Origin: Nemopilema nomurai
Lineage: Eukaryota; Cnidaria; Scyphozoa; Rhizostomeae; Rhizostomatidae
Assembly: GCA_003864495.1 (NCBI GenBank)
Contig: ML133443.1
Span: 1,797,486 to 1,861,485, forward strand
Length of the DNA stretch: 64,000 nt
Reading direction: 5' to 3'
How positions within the stretch are numbered: position 1 is the first letter of the stretch; each line of letters starts with the position of its first letter. Below, piece after piece: positions 1 through 14,100 of the stretch. The position numbers and the translations under genes are program-made. The notes under the pieces were generated by a model that had not been told where the DNA came from, did not search any database, and saw nothing but the letters and a program-made list of their open reading frames with translations.

Positions 1-3000
1 ACCAGACTTTTCTCCAAAAACCCATAAGTCTCCCGTAGCCCGTGGTTGCGGTAATCACGCCCTTTTTCTACGAGCATACGTCTTTTAGGAAACCTCAACC
101 ACCCCTGGACATAAGAGATCAGAACAGACCAGAATGAAACTTTCTTCTAGTAGACTTGGCTTAAACCACTCTTGAAATTTCAAATAATTGGTGGATCCAT
201 ACCACAATGTTGCTAGATGTTACCTTAATTAGCATGGAAACGATATTTTAAGAGACTTGAGAATGAATTTGAATTTACTTTGTTGTTAAATCGGAATCGA
301 TAGCATTATGCGAATTCTCTTCCCATATGGGTACTAGTAGCCACGCCCATAATGCCCCACCTATGTTCTTACCACACCCTTGATCACACAATCATTTCAA
401 AATCTGAGAACCTCCTAACAGTATCTGTTACAGCACATTGCCCTTTCATTTTTATGGTGAACGAAAATACGAAAACAATAGGAAGTGAGGCATCGAGTGG
501 AAATTTATGAAGTTTTATTTGTGTATTCAGACAATAATAGGTTCCTGGCTCCATGCGCAACAAAAGGCTTATTGCATTTATGTAATTGACCTAACCCCCT
601 GGAGAGTGGCTACATGTTTTGATAGGCATGCATGCAGTATAGAAAAACTGATAATTTACATCAATATTCGTTCACAAACCACGAGGGCTGCAGGCATTTA
701 TGAAGGTCAAGTTCACCATTGCCAGAGCAAAATGGATGTGATTTTGTCAGGAAATTATGGTTCGAAGGCTCAGGAAGAACCTCTGGTCCTCTGAACATGG
801 CTACAAAAGAGCATTGTGCTAGTCCCGTCTTACTAATAAGGTTTTCCTATTGTTGGATGTGCAGTTTCGGATTGCGGTTAACCGATATACCAATGGATTA
901 TTTGATTTGGCATTGCCTTCGGTAAGGCAAGGCATGATGCCGTGCCGGAGTCTGTCCACAACTAGTGTGCAGATTTCTATAAATCTTCGACGAATGAGGC
1001 TCGAAGCTCCGCAACCCCAGACACAAGAATCCATCGGGCCATGAGTTATTTTTACACCGGAGCAGAAAGCACGCTCAACATGGGGCGGCTTATCAGAGAA
1101 GCCTCTTGATCATGCAACAGTACCGAAATGGAGGTCGGTGAAAGGATGGAAATTGGAGGATATAATTGCAAAATAACAAAATATTTTCAAATTTAATTCC
1201 AACTTACCCCAAGAACGATTTGGAGTCCAGGTTGCTGTTATTTTGTTGCTAAAGTCAGAAAAGTTTCCAACACAGACCCTCAGTAGAACATAAATGTAGT
1301 TAAATGGAAGGCGAAGAAGTGCGTGAAGTTTTCAATTGGTCCCATGCAAGCCCAACCCCAAGGGCCTTAATCTAACAAGACTTAATGCCAGAAGGGGAAT
1401 TTTTAGAAAGATCTTTGTGCTGAGTTATCCCCCGGTCATTGCACCAAAAAGCCCCACTATGACATGGCGAAATATTAGATTTTGGGTGACCGTAGAACGA
1501 AAAAACCGACCTATAGTGTATAGCTTAAAGTACACAGCTCAAGAGCATTTAAGTGGTGGGGCAAGCATATTACATTGGTGGGGCAATGAAAGGGTCTGGT
1601 TAGGAATTACCCCTCCACTTTTATTTGTTACAGGATGCCCTGAGTTTTACAACATAAGTTTCCTTGGGCGTACATTAATTGCAGGAATCGTTCTACAACC
1701 TTATTATAATATGTGCAAAGTGACCATAGAGTATTTTGTGTCTCTTTCTCAAAATTTTTGGCTTCAGCTCCAACCAGAATCCAAGACTGATACAAAGAAT
1801 TATCTAACTGGCATTTCTGAAGCATTTCCAACTAAATAACGCATCTGACAAGGGTAAAACATTCTTGTAGATGGTCTTCTTCGAAGCCCAGAAGGCATGG
1901 AACAGAAGCATAAGCTTGGTAAATGAGGCTTCCATTTTTATCGGACGGCCTTTGGGAAGCACTGGAGATAATAAACAAAGCTTTCTCCCTTCCATGAACA
2001 ACTTAATTATGGTATGAGATTGTAAGTAGCTTTAAGCCCCCTTTCCCCGGTGCCAACTCAGTGGCACCCCTAAATAGACAGTGCTTTCGAACGGATTCTT
2101 GGGCCAACAAAAAAGGTTTTATTTAACATTTCATGCTTTAATAGGACACAAAATAATCCCGAAGCAACTTCAAATAAAAGAGCAACCCATAGCTTTTTGT
2201 TCCTCCTTGGGGACTGTAGAATAATTGGGATCAATTAGAGAGCATTCCCGATGGGACTTTGCTGATAAATTAATTTTTGCGGTTGTGGTAATCTAAATTT
2301 TCCAGGGAAACGGCTTACCTTCCCAGAGTATTTCTGAACGACAAACACTTGGGAACAATTCAATAGGAATGCCCTACGCCGACCGCTGTGCTGCCAAAAA
2401 ACGTGCTGCTAGTAAGAATACAACATGGTTCGGATTAAGGGCCACCTTGTTGTATCACCTGACGCATTGCCTGCAAAAGGCACTTTGCATGATTGCTAAT
2501 AACTCTTACTACGTATTCCGAACGGTGCAGTTTCTGAGATAAAAAGTTAGCAAGAAACGACCCGCGCTTTTCTTCGGGTTTATGCCAAAACGCGAATATT
2601 GCATGAGCTCCCCCCGTTCAAACAAAAATTAGGAATGTAATCAGTGATGTCATAGTTTGGCACCTGCCAATGGCGGCAACTCTGCACAGAAGAAAACAGG
2701 CTGTCAATCAAATATGCGGCCTCGTCTTACCTATAAACATCAAACGCGCCGCCGTCTATGCAGAAAAGCTCCGGCTCGCAACATTGTCGGTATATTTGAT
2801 CATTAGCCGTAGCCCGACGGCCGCCAAATAATGAACTGTACTAGAGAATTACAAGGGAAGCGTTGTCGAATTAATGAAGTGAGCCCTGGTGAAAAACGCT
2901 GCGCCCAATGAAGCAGACCGTGCGCTGGACATTTGGACATATTTCAAGGAACGATACCCAGTAACGGGGAATTTTAGCAACAACCGAACAAGCCTTGGCT

Positions 3001-4700
3001 AGGCGAAAAAGACTCGGGTGTGAAGGAATTTTCAGAAGCATTGTTTTTAAACAGTCCAAGCATGTTTCGAGTTCACAATGGGTCAGTTTGTCAGTGAAAT
3101 AATCATAATAATGACCAAGTGGTAAAGTTGAAAATTGAATAGATAAACTACTTCCACTTCAAAAGATAGCGCGGTTCTGTTTTTAATCCCCTCACCTTGA
3201 AAATAGGAGGTCCGACAGATAAGAGAGGCCAGGAAGATCTCTACGCAACTACTAAGTTGAGGTGAGATAATTTTCAAGTGGTGTGAACGACTCTTAAATT
3301 GCAGAGTTATGGGGGCTAACTACATTAAGCCAAATCAAATTTTACTTGTGAGCGTAACTTCAAGATAACCTTTGAGTATGAAAGAGTCTCTCGGATAACT
3401 ACCTCTCACGTGTCAAAACTATTTCAATGGCTTGAAGTTATGATGCTGATTATGGTTATGACGATGTCAATTATCTTGCGAGCATAATTTTGATTATAAG
3501 CGTAATTACGATAATTGTTTTAATGATAGAGTTGATGACTATTGGTAGTAATTTTGTTATTATTTCAATTACTTTCGTCACAGAATGGTTATGACGGTGC
3601 GCGATATGATGAATTATCACCATGGCCATCATCTGTAAATGCATTTTCGATGATTTCTGCATTGAACGAGCATTCGCTCTTTTCTTGTTCTTCAAAATAG
3701 AGGGTGTAACCACAAACCAGGATAAAGCGTCGATGTTTTCTTGTTTGTTTGTTTGAGGGCCAAATGTGATTTCCCTGGTCTCTTCCCTTATCGACTATTT
3801 CCTGTTGATTCTCGTGCCCCAGCAACCCCCGTCTTTGTGGCAACGTCAACAACAGGTCCGTTGAATTCTGACGTCGCTCCTCCGCGTACCTCCAAGGAGT
3901 AGAGGACCAGACTCGAACATTTTTCTGTAAAATTTTTCCGTGCCTATTTACATTTCTGAATATCACCAAAATTATTAATTTTAAGGAAAGGACTTAGATT
4001 AAAAAGTATCTCTTTCTAGTTACAACCTAGCTGTTTTTGCACATGCTGATAGAATCCCAAGCTTAAAAAAATAGCCAAACTATAGCCCAGTTAGCAAACG
4101 AGACCTCTTGTCAACTCACATATATATTTTTTTATGAAAATATCTAATTTTTTTAATTCGTTCTTAAACTCTTCTTAAATTCTAGCAATATTCTTATAGA
4201 CATTTTTATCATAAAATTATGCGCGTTAATGCCTGATTATGAATGCATGACAGGGCTGCCACGAAAACGGGAGACTCGTGTCGGCTAAGTTCAAATTTCA
4301 GACCCAAGAGGAATTTAATATCCAGATGCACTTTTAATTGATTGGAGGTAATGGGAGCTGCTCTATGATGGTCATTAATTTGTATTCATATTTTTCTAAA
4401 TCAATCATTCACTTGTATATTTTTGTTTATGAACTTTATTGACAGTATACTGAGCAGGCACGGGATAACTTATTCAAAATTACTTGGCTTTTATTCCCTA
4501 ATGCGCGCTTTATTTTGAACATATTGATTCATAAATAATGACGAACATGGCAAATTTGGTAATTATTTATGTTGCACACAATTTAGTCCAGGCCTGTCTG
4601 TATAAACACCGCATTGAAGCTTGGAGATATCTATGATCTTGATCAAAATGAGTGCTGTGTGTTGAAAGTATGATTTGCAGCCTCTATTTACTGTTTACTG
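1..4700. other. No gene recognised upstream of TCF
   Basis: I read both strands and found no exon with a recognisable protein and matching splice sites. The longest open frame (1336-1839, +) has no known motif and no ATG at its start. The stretch is AT-rich apart from a CpG-rich patch at about 2550-2905 and a degenerate TGA/TTA-rich simple-sequence zone at about 3430-3620. It could hold a distal TCF promoter or untranslated exons. Confidence 0.5.
2550..2905. promoter_or_regulatory. GC/CpG-rich patch with CCAAT box, possible promoter
   Basis: Against AT-rich surroundings this patch has many CpG words (CCCGCG, CGCGCCGCCG, CCCGACGGCCGCC) and a CCAAT box at 2667-2671 inside GCCAATGGCGG. Such patches often mark promoters or regulatory elements. 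It lies about 2.1 kb before the TCF start codon, so a TCF upstream promoter or a short unseen transcript is possible. Function is inference. Confidence 0.25.
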
Positions 4701-4739
4701 ATATCAAAGTCTGTTCTTGTCACAAATCGAGGCGGCACA

Positions 4740-4989
4740 GAAAAAGTTTAATTTATCCTCATACTGTGGCCAGCGAAGACAACTTGCACAGTTCTGCGTA
4801 GGAGGAAAACATAACCGGAGGTCCGGGGCCGCTGGGCAGCGCAACGGTTGGGGGCAGCATGACCAAGGAAGGGCCATGAGTGTTGCATAGTAGAGGAGCT
4901 GAAAGGACAGATAGATTTTGTTTTGAAGGAAGACCGCCAGTTTAGGATTGAGTTGCTTGCAATCGACTGTAGTTTTTAGTTTAGAGAAA
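4740..4989 (+). promoter_or_regulatory. Presumed TCF 5' leader with two short upstream ORFs
   Basis: The 250 bases before the TCF ATG are GC-richer than their surroundings (GGTCCGGGGCCGC near 4817) and look like a 5' untranslated region. They hold two short upstream ORFs: 4859-4879 (six codons plus stop) and 4876-4890 (four codons plus stop), which overlap at ATGA. If the transcript starts upstream of 4859, these could dampen TCF translation. The transcription start was not identified. Confidence 0.35.
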
Positions 4990-5157
4990 ATGCCACAACT
5001 GCCAACTAACACGGCAGAGGAATATGGCGCTGACGACGAAGTAAAGGAGTACAGACAAGAGGACGATGAAGGCTCAGAAAACTCCACGGTGGACGTGGTC
5101 AATGACATCAAATCTGACTTGATCAAAAAAGACGCGGAAGATCAAACGCTTGACTCG
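4990..5157 (+). CDS. TCF: TCF exon 1: beta-catenin-binding domain
   Basis: 56 codons ending in phase 0 at the donor GTAAGT. The sequence [20 protein letters not shown], followed by an acidic run and NDIKSDLI, matches the conserved beta-catenin-binding arm of TCF/LEF proteins. GADDE stands where vertebrates have GANDE, including the aspartate that pairs with a beta-catenin lysine. Confidence 0.93.
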
Positions 5158-8100
5158 GTAAGTACATGAATTCTCCAGATCATCAGCCTTAATACGCATT
5201 CGGTTTCCTAGACACTTGATCACTTCCAACATGTATCAAGATTCCCTTTTATTTATTCATTCGTTTGTCTCCTGTTACCATTCTTAGGGCAAAGAAGAAA
5301 GCAATTTTGTTGAGCTGCATGGGCGCAACATCAAAGGGGAAGCTGCCCAAGGTATCTCAGTTTTGTTTACCTACCCCATACCCCCACTTACTTGGTGCAG
5401 GGGAATTTTTTGTTCCTGGTTTCAACTATTTTGGCCTAATTTTGCCTATCGTGGGGAGAAATTCTAGGCTACGGTTTGATATTAAAAAGTTGCTCGTGTT
5501 TATCATAGCATTGTCCTTTGATAATTGAGCACGCCGACTTGTTTGTGTTGGATTACGAAAAACTATGTACCTCAAATATTGCAGTTCAAGACTGGGTTAA
5601 TTCCACGGAAGCCTGTAGATGCGATATAATTTGTCATGGGTGAGTTCGGGATTGAGTCGCGCTTTCCATTTACCTGAGGAAATTCATGATTCACTTTGGT
5701 ATGTCGCACCAACAATGGGTTGGTGCATGCTAGCCAGCGTCAGGGGTATTGATACACCCTTCCTACCTCTCATTATCCCAGGTTTCGAATTCACCCTGAC
5801 TGCTACGATAAGAAATTTGCTCACTGAGTGTGTCACAGTGCTAAAACGATCAACTGAGCAATGAGATACATTTTATCACGTTAGGCCTCTTTGAATTGGC
5901 CCGTGATATTTGAGGCATCAGTAGGCCATAAATGATGTCTCAGTCATTGTTATTTTTGGAAGTATGGCACTGCATTAGATGGACATGCTCATTTTTTCGC
6001 TTATTTTTAAATTTTCTTTTGAATGTACGCCCCCTCTCCAGGGTAAATTATCCAATTTCCAATCATGTTCATCTATATGTATCAACGATAACTAAGTAAA
6101 GATATTCTATATTAATGTTAGAAAATTGTCACGAATTTCCATTTGGAATTTTCAATCTGAAATGCATAAGATTTGTGACATGAAAAGCTGCCGCTATTAT
6201 CTTGAGACAAAGTAATTGTGCTCAAAGGACGCCGATCTTTTTTAAAAAATGCGTCAAACTCCATTTGCCCTGACCTGCACAAATTTTGTTTACTTTATTC
6301 AGGGGCATACAGCACATCCTTGATTAGAATTAACTTTGCGAAGATTAACCTTAAACTTTTCATCCGCAATGAAATTGATTTTCAAATATTTGCGCTGTAG
6401 CCTTGTAAGCGAAGTCCTCTGTTTAGTTCCTTCGAATTGTCCTGTTTTGTGTCTCCTAGAATTTTCTCGCCAGTTTCTGTTACAAACTCTTGTCCTTATT
6501 TCAGGAGTATACGGTCGGCCCGCGCCTGTCATTGTAGGACCACATGTGAGTACACCGTTTATTCTCCTGTTTTTGTAATTATCTCCAGTGGTGGGTTGCC
6601 ATTGTATGAAGGGATTTAATCTTTGTTTTAAACGAGACCCGCTGTTATCAAGGACAATTTTATATTGTGTATTTTTATCTTCAGTAACACCGATTCAAAG
6701 CGAGATTTCAAAAATTATCTGACATTTGTTGCTAAAAAAGCGATCTATACCTTTTCCGTTATAAGTTGCTCACATTTTGGTTTTTACTGCCAGAATTGTT
6801 GGGGAAGTCTTGCTTTTTACACAATGACCTTACGATTTCTCCATAGCGGTTTACTTCAAAGAAAACTGTCCTCATATTCTCGTTAGGTCAGCAGTATTGG
6901 TAACAGGCTCTCTTATGTGAAATGGGCTGCGAGTTTGTAAGCCTCTTTGCTAACCCTTAAAAACAGTGTAGAATGCATAAATCTTAATTTGGTTCCATTA
7001 TACACAGAGTTATCCACAAGAGCAGCCATTCGGCTAGCAGTATTTGTGACACCAGATGTAAACCTTAGCATTAATGCTTACAAAACTGTTAGTGTGGGGA
7101 ATAAACTATTTTTAGAAATTCATGGATCAACTTAGCTAGTGTTTCCTGTCCTGTTGGTATATTCTTTGTTTCCAACATGAGAAAGAATTCCATGATCAGA
7201 TAGGCAGTTTAAGATCCATTTTCTTGTTCTATCTTGATATAATGTTATAATTTATCATTATATATATATTATTTTCACATCATTTCATCTGAGCAACTTT
7301 CTCTTCAAGTAGAGAATAAGAACTTTGTCTATTCACCTATTTCCCCTAGTCCTTTTTAGTTGATTTTTTTGTTTCAAAAAGTCTGCACTCTGCATTTTCC
7401 AGCACTAGATAAAGGTTTGACCTACCACTATAATACTTTGTTTAATGTTTAAAAATTTGATTCATATGAAGCTATAAATTAGCTTTAAACATGTGATGTA
7501 TAAGCTTGATTTTATATCAGTGCTCCAGAAAGGGAAGATTTTTAGCCACAATTCATCAAGACTGAAAATAACAGCAAATGAATAAAGTGTAGTTTTCCTA
7601 CTGTATATCTTTAGGTTGTTACAGATAGCTTATCTGTGGAGCTGATTTGTAATCTCATAATGAAAAGAACATCTGTATAGTTATTTTTTCCAATACTCAA
7701 CTACATGTTGTATCTTTTGATTTTCTATGAATCACTCGAGAGAAATAGATTTTGGTTAAAAGAGACGCTTAAATGTCACAATGCGTTTTAATATTGACTT
7801 GCAAACAAGATTTAGATTTGCTGAAACTATCACACCATTAAATATTTAATGTTTGTTTCACATTAACTTGTTGAGAATTCTGTGGTTGCCTTCAATTAAA
7901 GATATTTCTTTGCAAAAGAGCTCATATACTAGAGCCAATTACACACATCTAACTACACCCCTTAGAATTGACCACTGTCACCAAAATTCACTGGCTATCA
8001 ATTTGCTTATCACCATTAGCTATTTTAATCTTCTCTCAAATAGCTGTATAAATGGCCAGGAAGTCTCTTTTAACAGGCTGGTTCTTGTAAATATGTTTAG

Positions 8101-11100
8101 ACTAAAAACAGCTGAATTCTACCTGCATTATTAGATTACATCAAGCAAATTTCTTACTAAAATTTGATGTTAAAAAACTTTGAAGCTTAAATGTTATCTA
8201 TGCCTAAATCATTGAGTTAAAGACACTTGTTATCATATAGTTCCTTTAAAAAAACTGTGCATCATAGAAAAAATTCCACCATAGATAGCCTCCAACTCTG
8301 GTTGTATTGCAATATTTCTTCCGATTTAAACTTTTTGAAGACACTAGTTTTTTTTGCTTGGTTCTGGGTGAGAAATTCTAACAGTTAGTTCAAGCATAGA
8401 CACATTCAAGGTTATTTTGTTGCTTTCTGGCATCAGTTTTCTGTATTCATGCTGTTGGCAAACTTTTGCTCTTCAAATCTTCCCTTTTTAGATGGTAGAA
8501 ATTATGGTCTAACAAGTGAAATTTTGTAATGTCTTCTATACATTAGGTTGAAAGGTTTTTTATCAGAAGGCTTATATATGTACTTTTTACACTTTCATCA
8601 TAATATGGGATTTGTTTGTGTTAGTGGGTTTATTTTCCCAGCCTTTATTAAAGTCTAGCAAACTTTTTATGGCATTATCTTCTAGTAGATTTTTAAAGTT
8701 GTGATTTTTATACAGCCCATGCTAATTTTACTGTGGCTGTATGATCACTTTGAAACTGGCCTTGTCTAGGTATTTAATTCAATCATGCTTACTTAACTTT
8801 TTGTATTTAAGTTATTTTTGGGGGTTGAAAACTTATGCTGGCAAGCTTTCAAGAAAAGCAGGATTTTCCTGATTTGTCAATGATGAAAATATTTCACCCT
8901 ACCTTTAAAAGAATGTAGCAGTACTTGCATGACATTTTCTTGATAGGCCTGTGCAAGACGACATCTCTGACAGTCACTATTATTTAAGCTATGATCCCCG
9001 CGAGACTCCTATTTCTACCAAAACCTTAACAATTTAAATCAGTTTCAGATTAGGCATCCGGTAAATGTTAGAATCCGTGTATCTTTCAATGACCAGCACA
9101 CAGTGTTTTGGTTTATTCCCAATATGCTGCTTTTTAAATTAAGAAAAGGGATCACCACAAATGAGTAATGATTTTCTTGCCAAAGCTTCCTGTCTTTTAT
9201 TGTTTTATTCTTTTATCACGCAGCGAAACAGAACATTGTAGAATCTTCTGGACAATATCAATTAGACATATTGTCTAAGCTATTGATCCCTATCTTGTCA
9301 TTCTGGTATTTTCAGACCTGGGCATCAGCGTTTTGTGCCATCTTTGGCAAGTATTCGTTAGTTGCCTTTTGGCTTTTAAGCCTTTGCTAATTTCGTTGAT
9401 CTCAACAAACTGAGAAGGAGACAGTATGACACGCGATAAGGTGTTTCCAAGGATCAAGTTATCGCGGGAACATTTTACATCATCATTTGCGCCTTTCGTT
9501 ACATTTCAGTATGGCCATTTAGATACCACAAATATCCTATGGACGTTGTTTGTTTCCTGCCGGTTCCTGCTCTTTTGGACAAATGATCTCTCTATTTGCT
9601 TTCACCACCTAGTTATGGCCCAGTGGTCTGGTATGGCAGCAATAAATGAAATAGTTGCATCAAATCTCCTTGATGATCGCCTTGCTCCCATCTTAATCTG
9701 TTTCCTTACTTTTCCTACAAACGCGGGTTGGAGTTCATTCATCCAACTTTGTGCTTCAACTAACATCCAACTTTATCCCTATACATCAAACTTTGTGTTT
9801 TGCTCCACTCCCAGTTTTCTAATGTCGTTGGTATCAAACAAGTGGTATCAAACATGTGACATTTGCCTTGTTATTAGAACAAGCTGGCCTAAGATTTAAT
9901 ATTTCGAGATGAAATACAGAAACATTGTTATGTTGAGATGTGGATGAAACAGAATATGACAGACTGTTCAGGCTATGATAGACTCTTTTTCTTACACGTT
10001 TTGCATTGTCATAGGAGGACAAACAGGTATAGTCCGCTGAAGAAGCCTATAACCATTTATCGTGTTTACTGTCATACGTAACCATGCTAGAGTCGGCATT
10101 TCTGAGATGGTAATATATTATATTGCTCAGATATTACGATTTAATGTCTCGTTTTGTGGTACGATGAAATGATTATGGGCTGTGCGTATTGGAAAGATTG
10201 AATGGATATCTGCACAATCCCTTTCAGGTGCTCCTTCAAATTCCTTTCTTCCCAACAACTTAGTTGTCTGCTCGCCCATATAGGCATGTTAGATGCTTCG
10301 AGAGTCAAAACAAACCTTTAATTGAACTTGGCAAGTTATGCGATTAAGGGCGACCTTGAAAACTTTCCCTTTTTTTAAAAGGGCAATTTTAGGTAAACTG
10401 AATCGCAGTTTGTCAGTTTATTTCTATTAATTTGGAGTTGGATTTTTGTCTGAGAATGTTTTTGATGACAATGTCGGCGAGACGCATTTCACCAACAATG
10501 TTTTTGATTATTTGTCTAGATTTTGGTTTTTAACGCATGTTTTTGTTCGCCAACATAAACAACGCTTATGAAGCGCGCAATCATCACAATCATTATCAAT
10601 CAATAATCAATCAGTAATCAATCAGTAATCAATCAGTAATCAATCAATGCCAAGCGTCATTATTAATTGCATCTCAATTACATCACTTTTCGTCATGAGT
10701 GATTATTATGCATCCAATCATACAGACCCAAATGGCTGCAGTAGTTTTCGTTTGACTAATTTTTCAAATGTCCCGTTGCTTCATGGCGCTACCTTTTCTA
10801 GACTATTAATCTTCCGTGCTTTTCATCACTGACAGTACAATGATTTGGCTTTAACAGTTCAATTCCTACACCAGGAGATTCTGCAATACGCACGCATTCC
10901 ACTCATGGAAGGCAATTATTAGTATGTAACGAGACTTTTAAGGGTCCGCTCCAGGAGATCTTTGATGGAATCATCATTTAATAAATTGTTCTCACTGAAT
11001 TTAGCCTAATAGATAAGCTTAAGTTTATTTTTCAAATGTAGGACTGCTTCCCTTCCACTCGTCTTTCGAATTCAGAGAGATAGAAGTAAAGTCGTTAGAA

Positions 11101-14100
11101 AGAATCAGCACCCAAAATTGACGCTTGCTTTAGAAAAGTGTTTGGCGAGATGTTTGGCAGCGTTGGTCAATTCTGAAATTGCTGCCCTCTGCTTCAAGTG
11201 CCAGAATGCCGAAATGTGTGCTTATGATTTCATTTAGAGCGGATATTAGCTAATTGCCAGTTACTCTTCCTTTACCGTACGGTATCGCGGAGATTGCCTT
11301 TATTGTTAATCCTCCAAGCTCACTGTTGGGTTCTCTTTCGAGGCTCAAACTACCCCCGGGGAAGGCTGTATGATCCGTGTTTTGTAATATGGCGGTTAAA
11401 CATTTTCAAAGGTACTGTCTTTGAATTATTAAGACTCTTGTTCTGTGCTAAGACGCAGCAGAACTCTTCTTAAATTTGAATTTGTCTGCGTTATCAGTGT
11501 CGGCATGAGAAATATCAGAGCTAGGATATTTCCTATATAAAGACAGGTGGGACCATGCATCGTTTGATTTTGGGCTATTAGCAGGAGACGAAGGTTGGCA
11601 GAAATGACAGCAGAGGTATAACTTGTACTTTATTGCAGATAATGCTCCAGAAAGAGAGTTAGTTTTTGTCGCCGGCATTGGGGGAAATCGCATGTATTGT
11701 TGTCAATTTCGGTGCTAGAAGGGGCTGCGGGGCATGGTCCTGCGCTGCGCATGGTGAGGTGCTGCTAGTTGGTTTTGCTCTTACCAATGTACTGGTCTTT
11801 CTGTAGCGTGGAGTTGGCCCTCATAGAAACGCGCCGTGTGAATCAGAAGACAGGACCGTTTTTCCGCGAGAGGCGAATGCACTGTTTTCGACATTCTACG
11901 TCATCAAAGGCAGCCGTTATTCCATTGAGGTGTTGAGATGCCGCGCGAATATTATTTGGTTTCAGCTTCTCTCGAGCAATCTTTTCTTCATTAGTTCGTG
12001 TAGATATTGTCTGTTTTGATGTTTCTCATAGAGTGACAGGATGCCCCTCGATTTTTCGCATTGTAGCAGTTTTATTTTGCTCTTCAATTGGGATCCTAAG
12101 GTGTAGAATATTTGAAAGGTGCATTCTCCTTTGACATTTCAATGAGAGATTAGCTGAGCTTGCGTTTGCTCAGTCTCATCAAAGTTGTACACATTGCGTT
12201 AATATTAGCCCGCTCTATATTGCCTCTTGGGCAGCTAATCTGTATATTCCTATGTTTTTCATTTATTATAGTGCAATCCAAACACAAGTAACAGCTGCTC
12301 AGATCTTCCCGTTTCCCAATGCCTTATGTGAAGACCCTTAGGAAAATTGCATTTGTCTTGTAATATTGACTTTTTCATCTCTATTTCAACTGCAAATATT
12401 AATTGCCACTGATTTTGGATACTTGATAAACATGTTTGATATATAGAGAGAGCAAACTCCCAATTGATAATTGTAGTTTTGCGTTTCTGGTCTATGTTTG
12501 CCCCAGCTCCGCTCATAAGAAAACAAAATGCTCTCTAAAGACAGTAGTTTCGGGGTTTCCTAAGAATCACGCACCACGTTTCTGCGAGGCAAGCAATTTA
12601 GCTGGAGCGTTGTTATGACAGAAGGATCCATTGGAAGCGCGCATCTCGTATGGTGGCCGGTGTACTTCTCTGGGCTATGCTAACCAAGAACACCTCTTCC
12701 TCCAACCATCGATTAAATAATTCACTCTGGTTTGAATTTGTTACTGTCAGTTCTCTTTAGTGTGGCTTTGCATTATGGCGTATTTTGGCGTATGTTTTGG
12801 CCCGGAGAACCGATAGGTGTTGTGATCATGATTATACTGATGAACTGACAGTTCTATGAATTTGTGATATCAACAAAGACAAGACAAATCTTGCACTGCC
12901 AGCTAAACGTTGCTGCTTTTAAAGGACCTGTTGTCGAAAACAAATTCTCGTGCTGTTCTCAGAATGTTTTAGTTTGACATGGTGCAGTTTGATTGCTCTT
13001 GTCCAACTGTGGACCAAGTTTCGCCGTGACTTGGCACAAAAGATTGTCTGTCAGAGCACAGCAACTACTTGAAATGGAAACCAACGACGTGATACATCGT
13101 TTCAAAAGCTTTTCATTCCCAACTTCACAACCAAATGTCATTAAAACACAAATGTCATCACAGCACTCTTCATACAGAGATCTCTACTTCAGTAGATGAA
13201 TATCCATGAATGATATTGTAAAGTAGGGGCTGTTGTGCAGTTCCCGCGGGCAGGTCTTTGAAGGCCATTATCTTTGCTGGTTGTAATAAATTTTGCCCGA
13301 TGTTGTCCACCGTGCGAAATTGACACGCGTTATTCGATATCACTCGGCTTGGCGATAGCGGCGAGTGAGTGGCGGCGAGCGACAGGCGGCGAGCGCACAC
13401 GAATTTAGTCCACTCTAAAGAGCAGCCGGCTTCTATCAGACCCCTTAAACATCAAAGTCATTATGCTGACGTTGAGGGATCCTAAAAGAAGTTACCCAAG
13501 TGTTGTACAAGGTCACTCAGTTCAAAAGGGCCAGGCCATGCCGATGTATTTCAATGTTTTTCCTCACATTTGACTTGAGACCAAGCCCTCCGTCTGAAGT
13601 CAAAAGACCAAGCCCTCCATGTGTATGAACTACTTCATAACTGATGGACAGAAAGCCCCTCAGTCTCTGTAATTGTCGATGAAGGCGTAAAAAGCGATAG
13701 AGTAGCTAAGCGATTCGGTAGAATAGCGAATGCCTTGGTGTATATGGACATCCTCCATCATTTTAGGCTTTATTTTCAATGCTGTATGAATTAAGCCAAA
13801 AACCTTAATGTTTTTGTTCCTGTAATTATTTTTACCACAATTGTGCAAATGGGGATCGCAGCAGCGGGAGTTTTAATCTCAGAAGGCCCTCCAGCCTGAT
13901 GAGTATTTGGCAAACCAAATAAGTTCTTGAATGGGCATGGTGTGTCTATGAATAGGTGCTTCCTTCTGGGCTTTTTCGGCTCCTCTTAAGTCTGAGTAGC
14001 CAATAAGTGTGGCACTCCTTTATTGGTACCAACTGCCTGTATACTTTCTGTTGCAGTCAAAGTTACCCGATAGCAGTCAAACACCAATTGCTCAATTGCT

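Larger units (their letters stand above)
6546..14056 (+). other. Long TCF intron 3, no further exon recognised
   Basis: About 7.5 kb, AT-rich. It holds a short ATCAATCAGTA tandem array (10594-10648), a small GGCGAG-rich tandem stretch (about 13355-13400), and an open frame with a true ATG at 9426-9899 that resembles no known protein. A missed small TCF linker exon or an enhancer could be here; neither is visible. Confidence 0.5.

Noticed and set aside
1336..1839. 167-codon frame on the + strand
   Set aside because: It starts at TTG, has no recognisable motif, and its length is within chance for a 64 kb six-frame scan.
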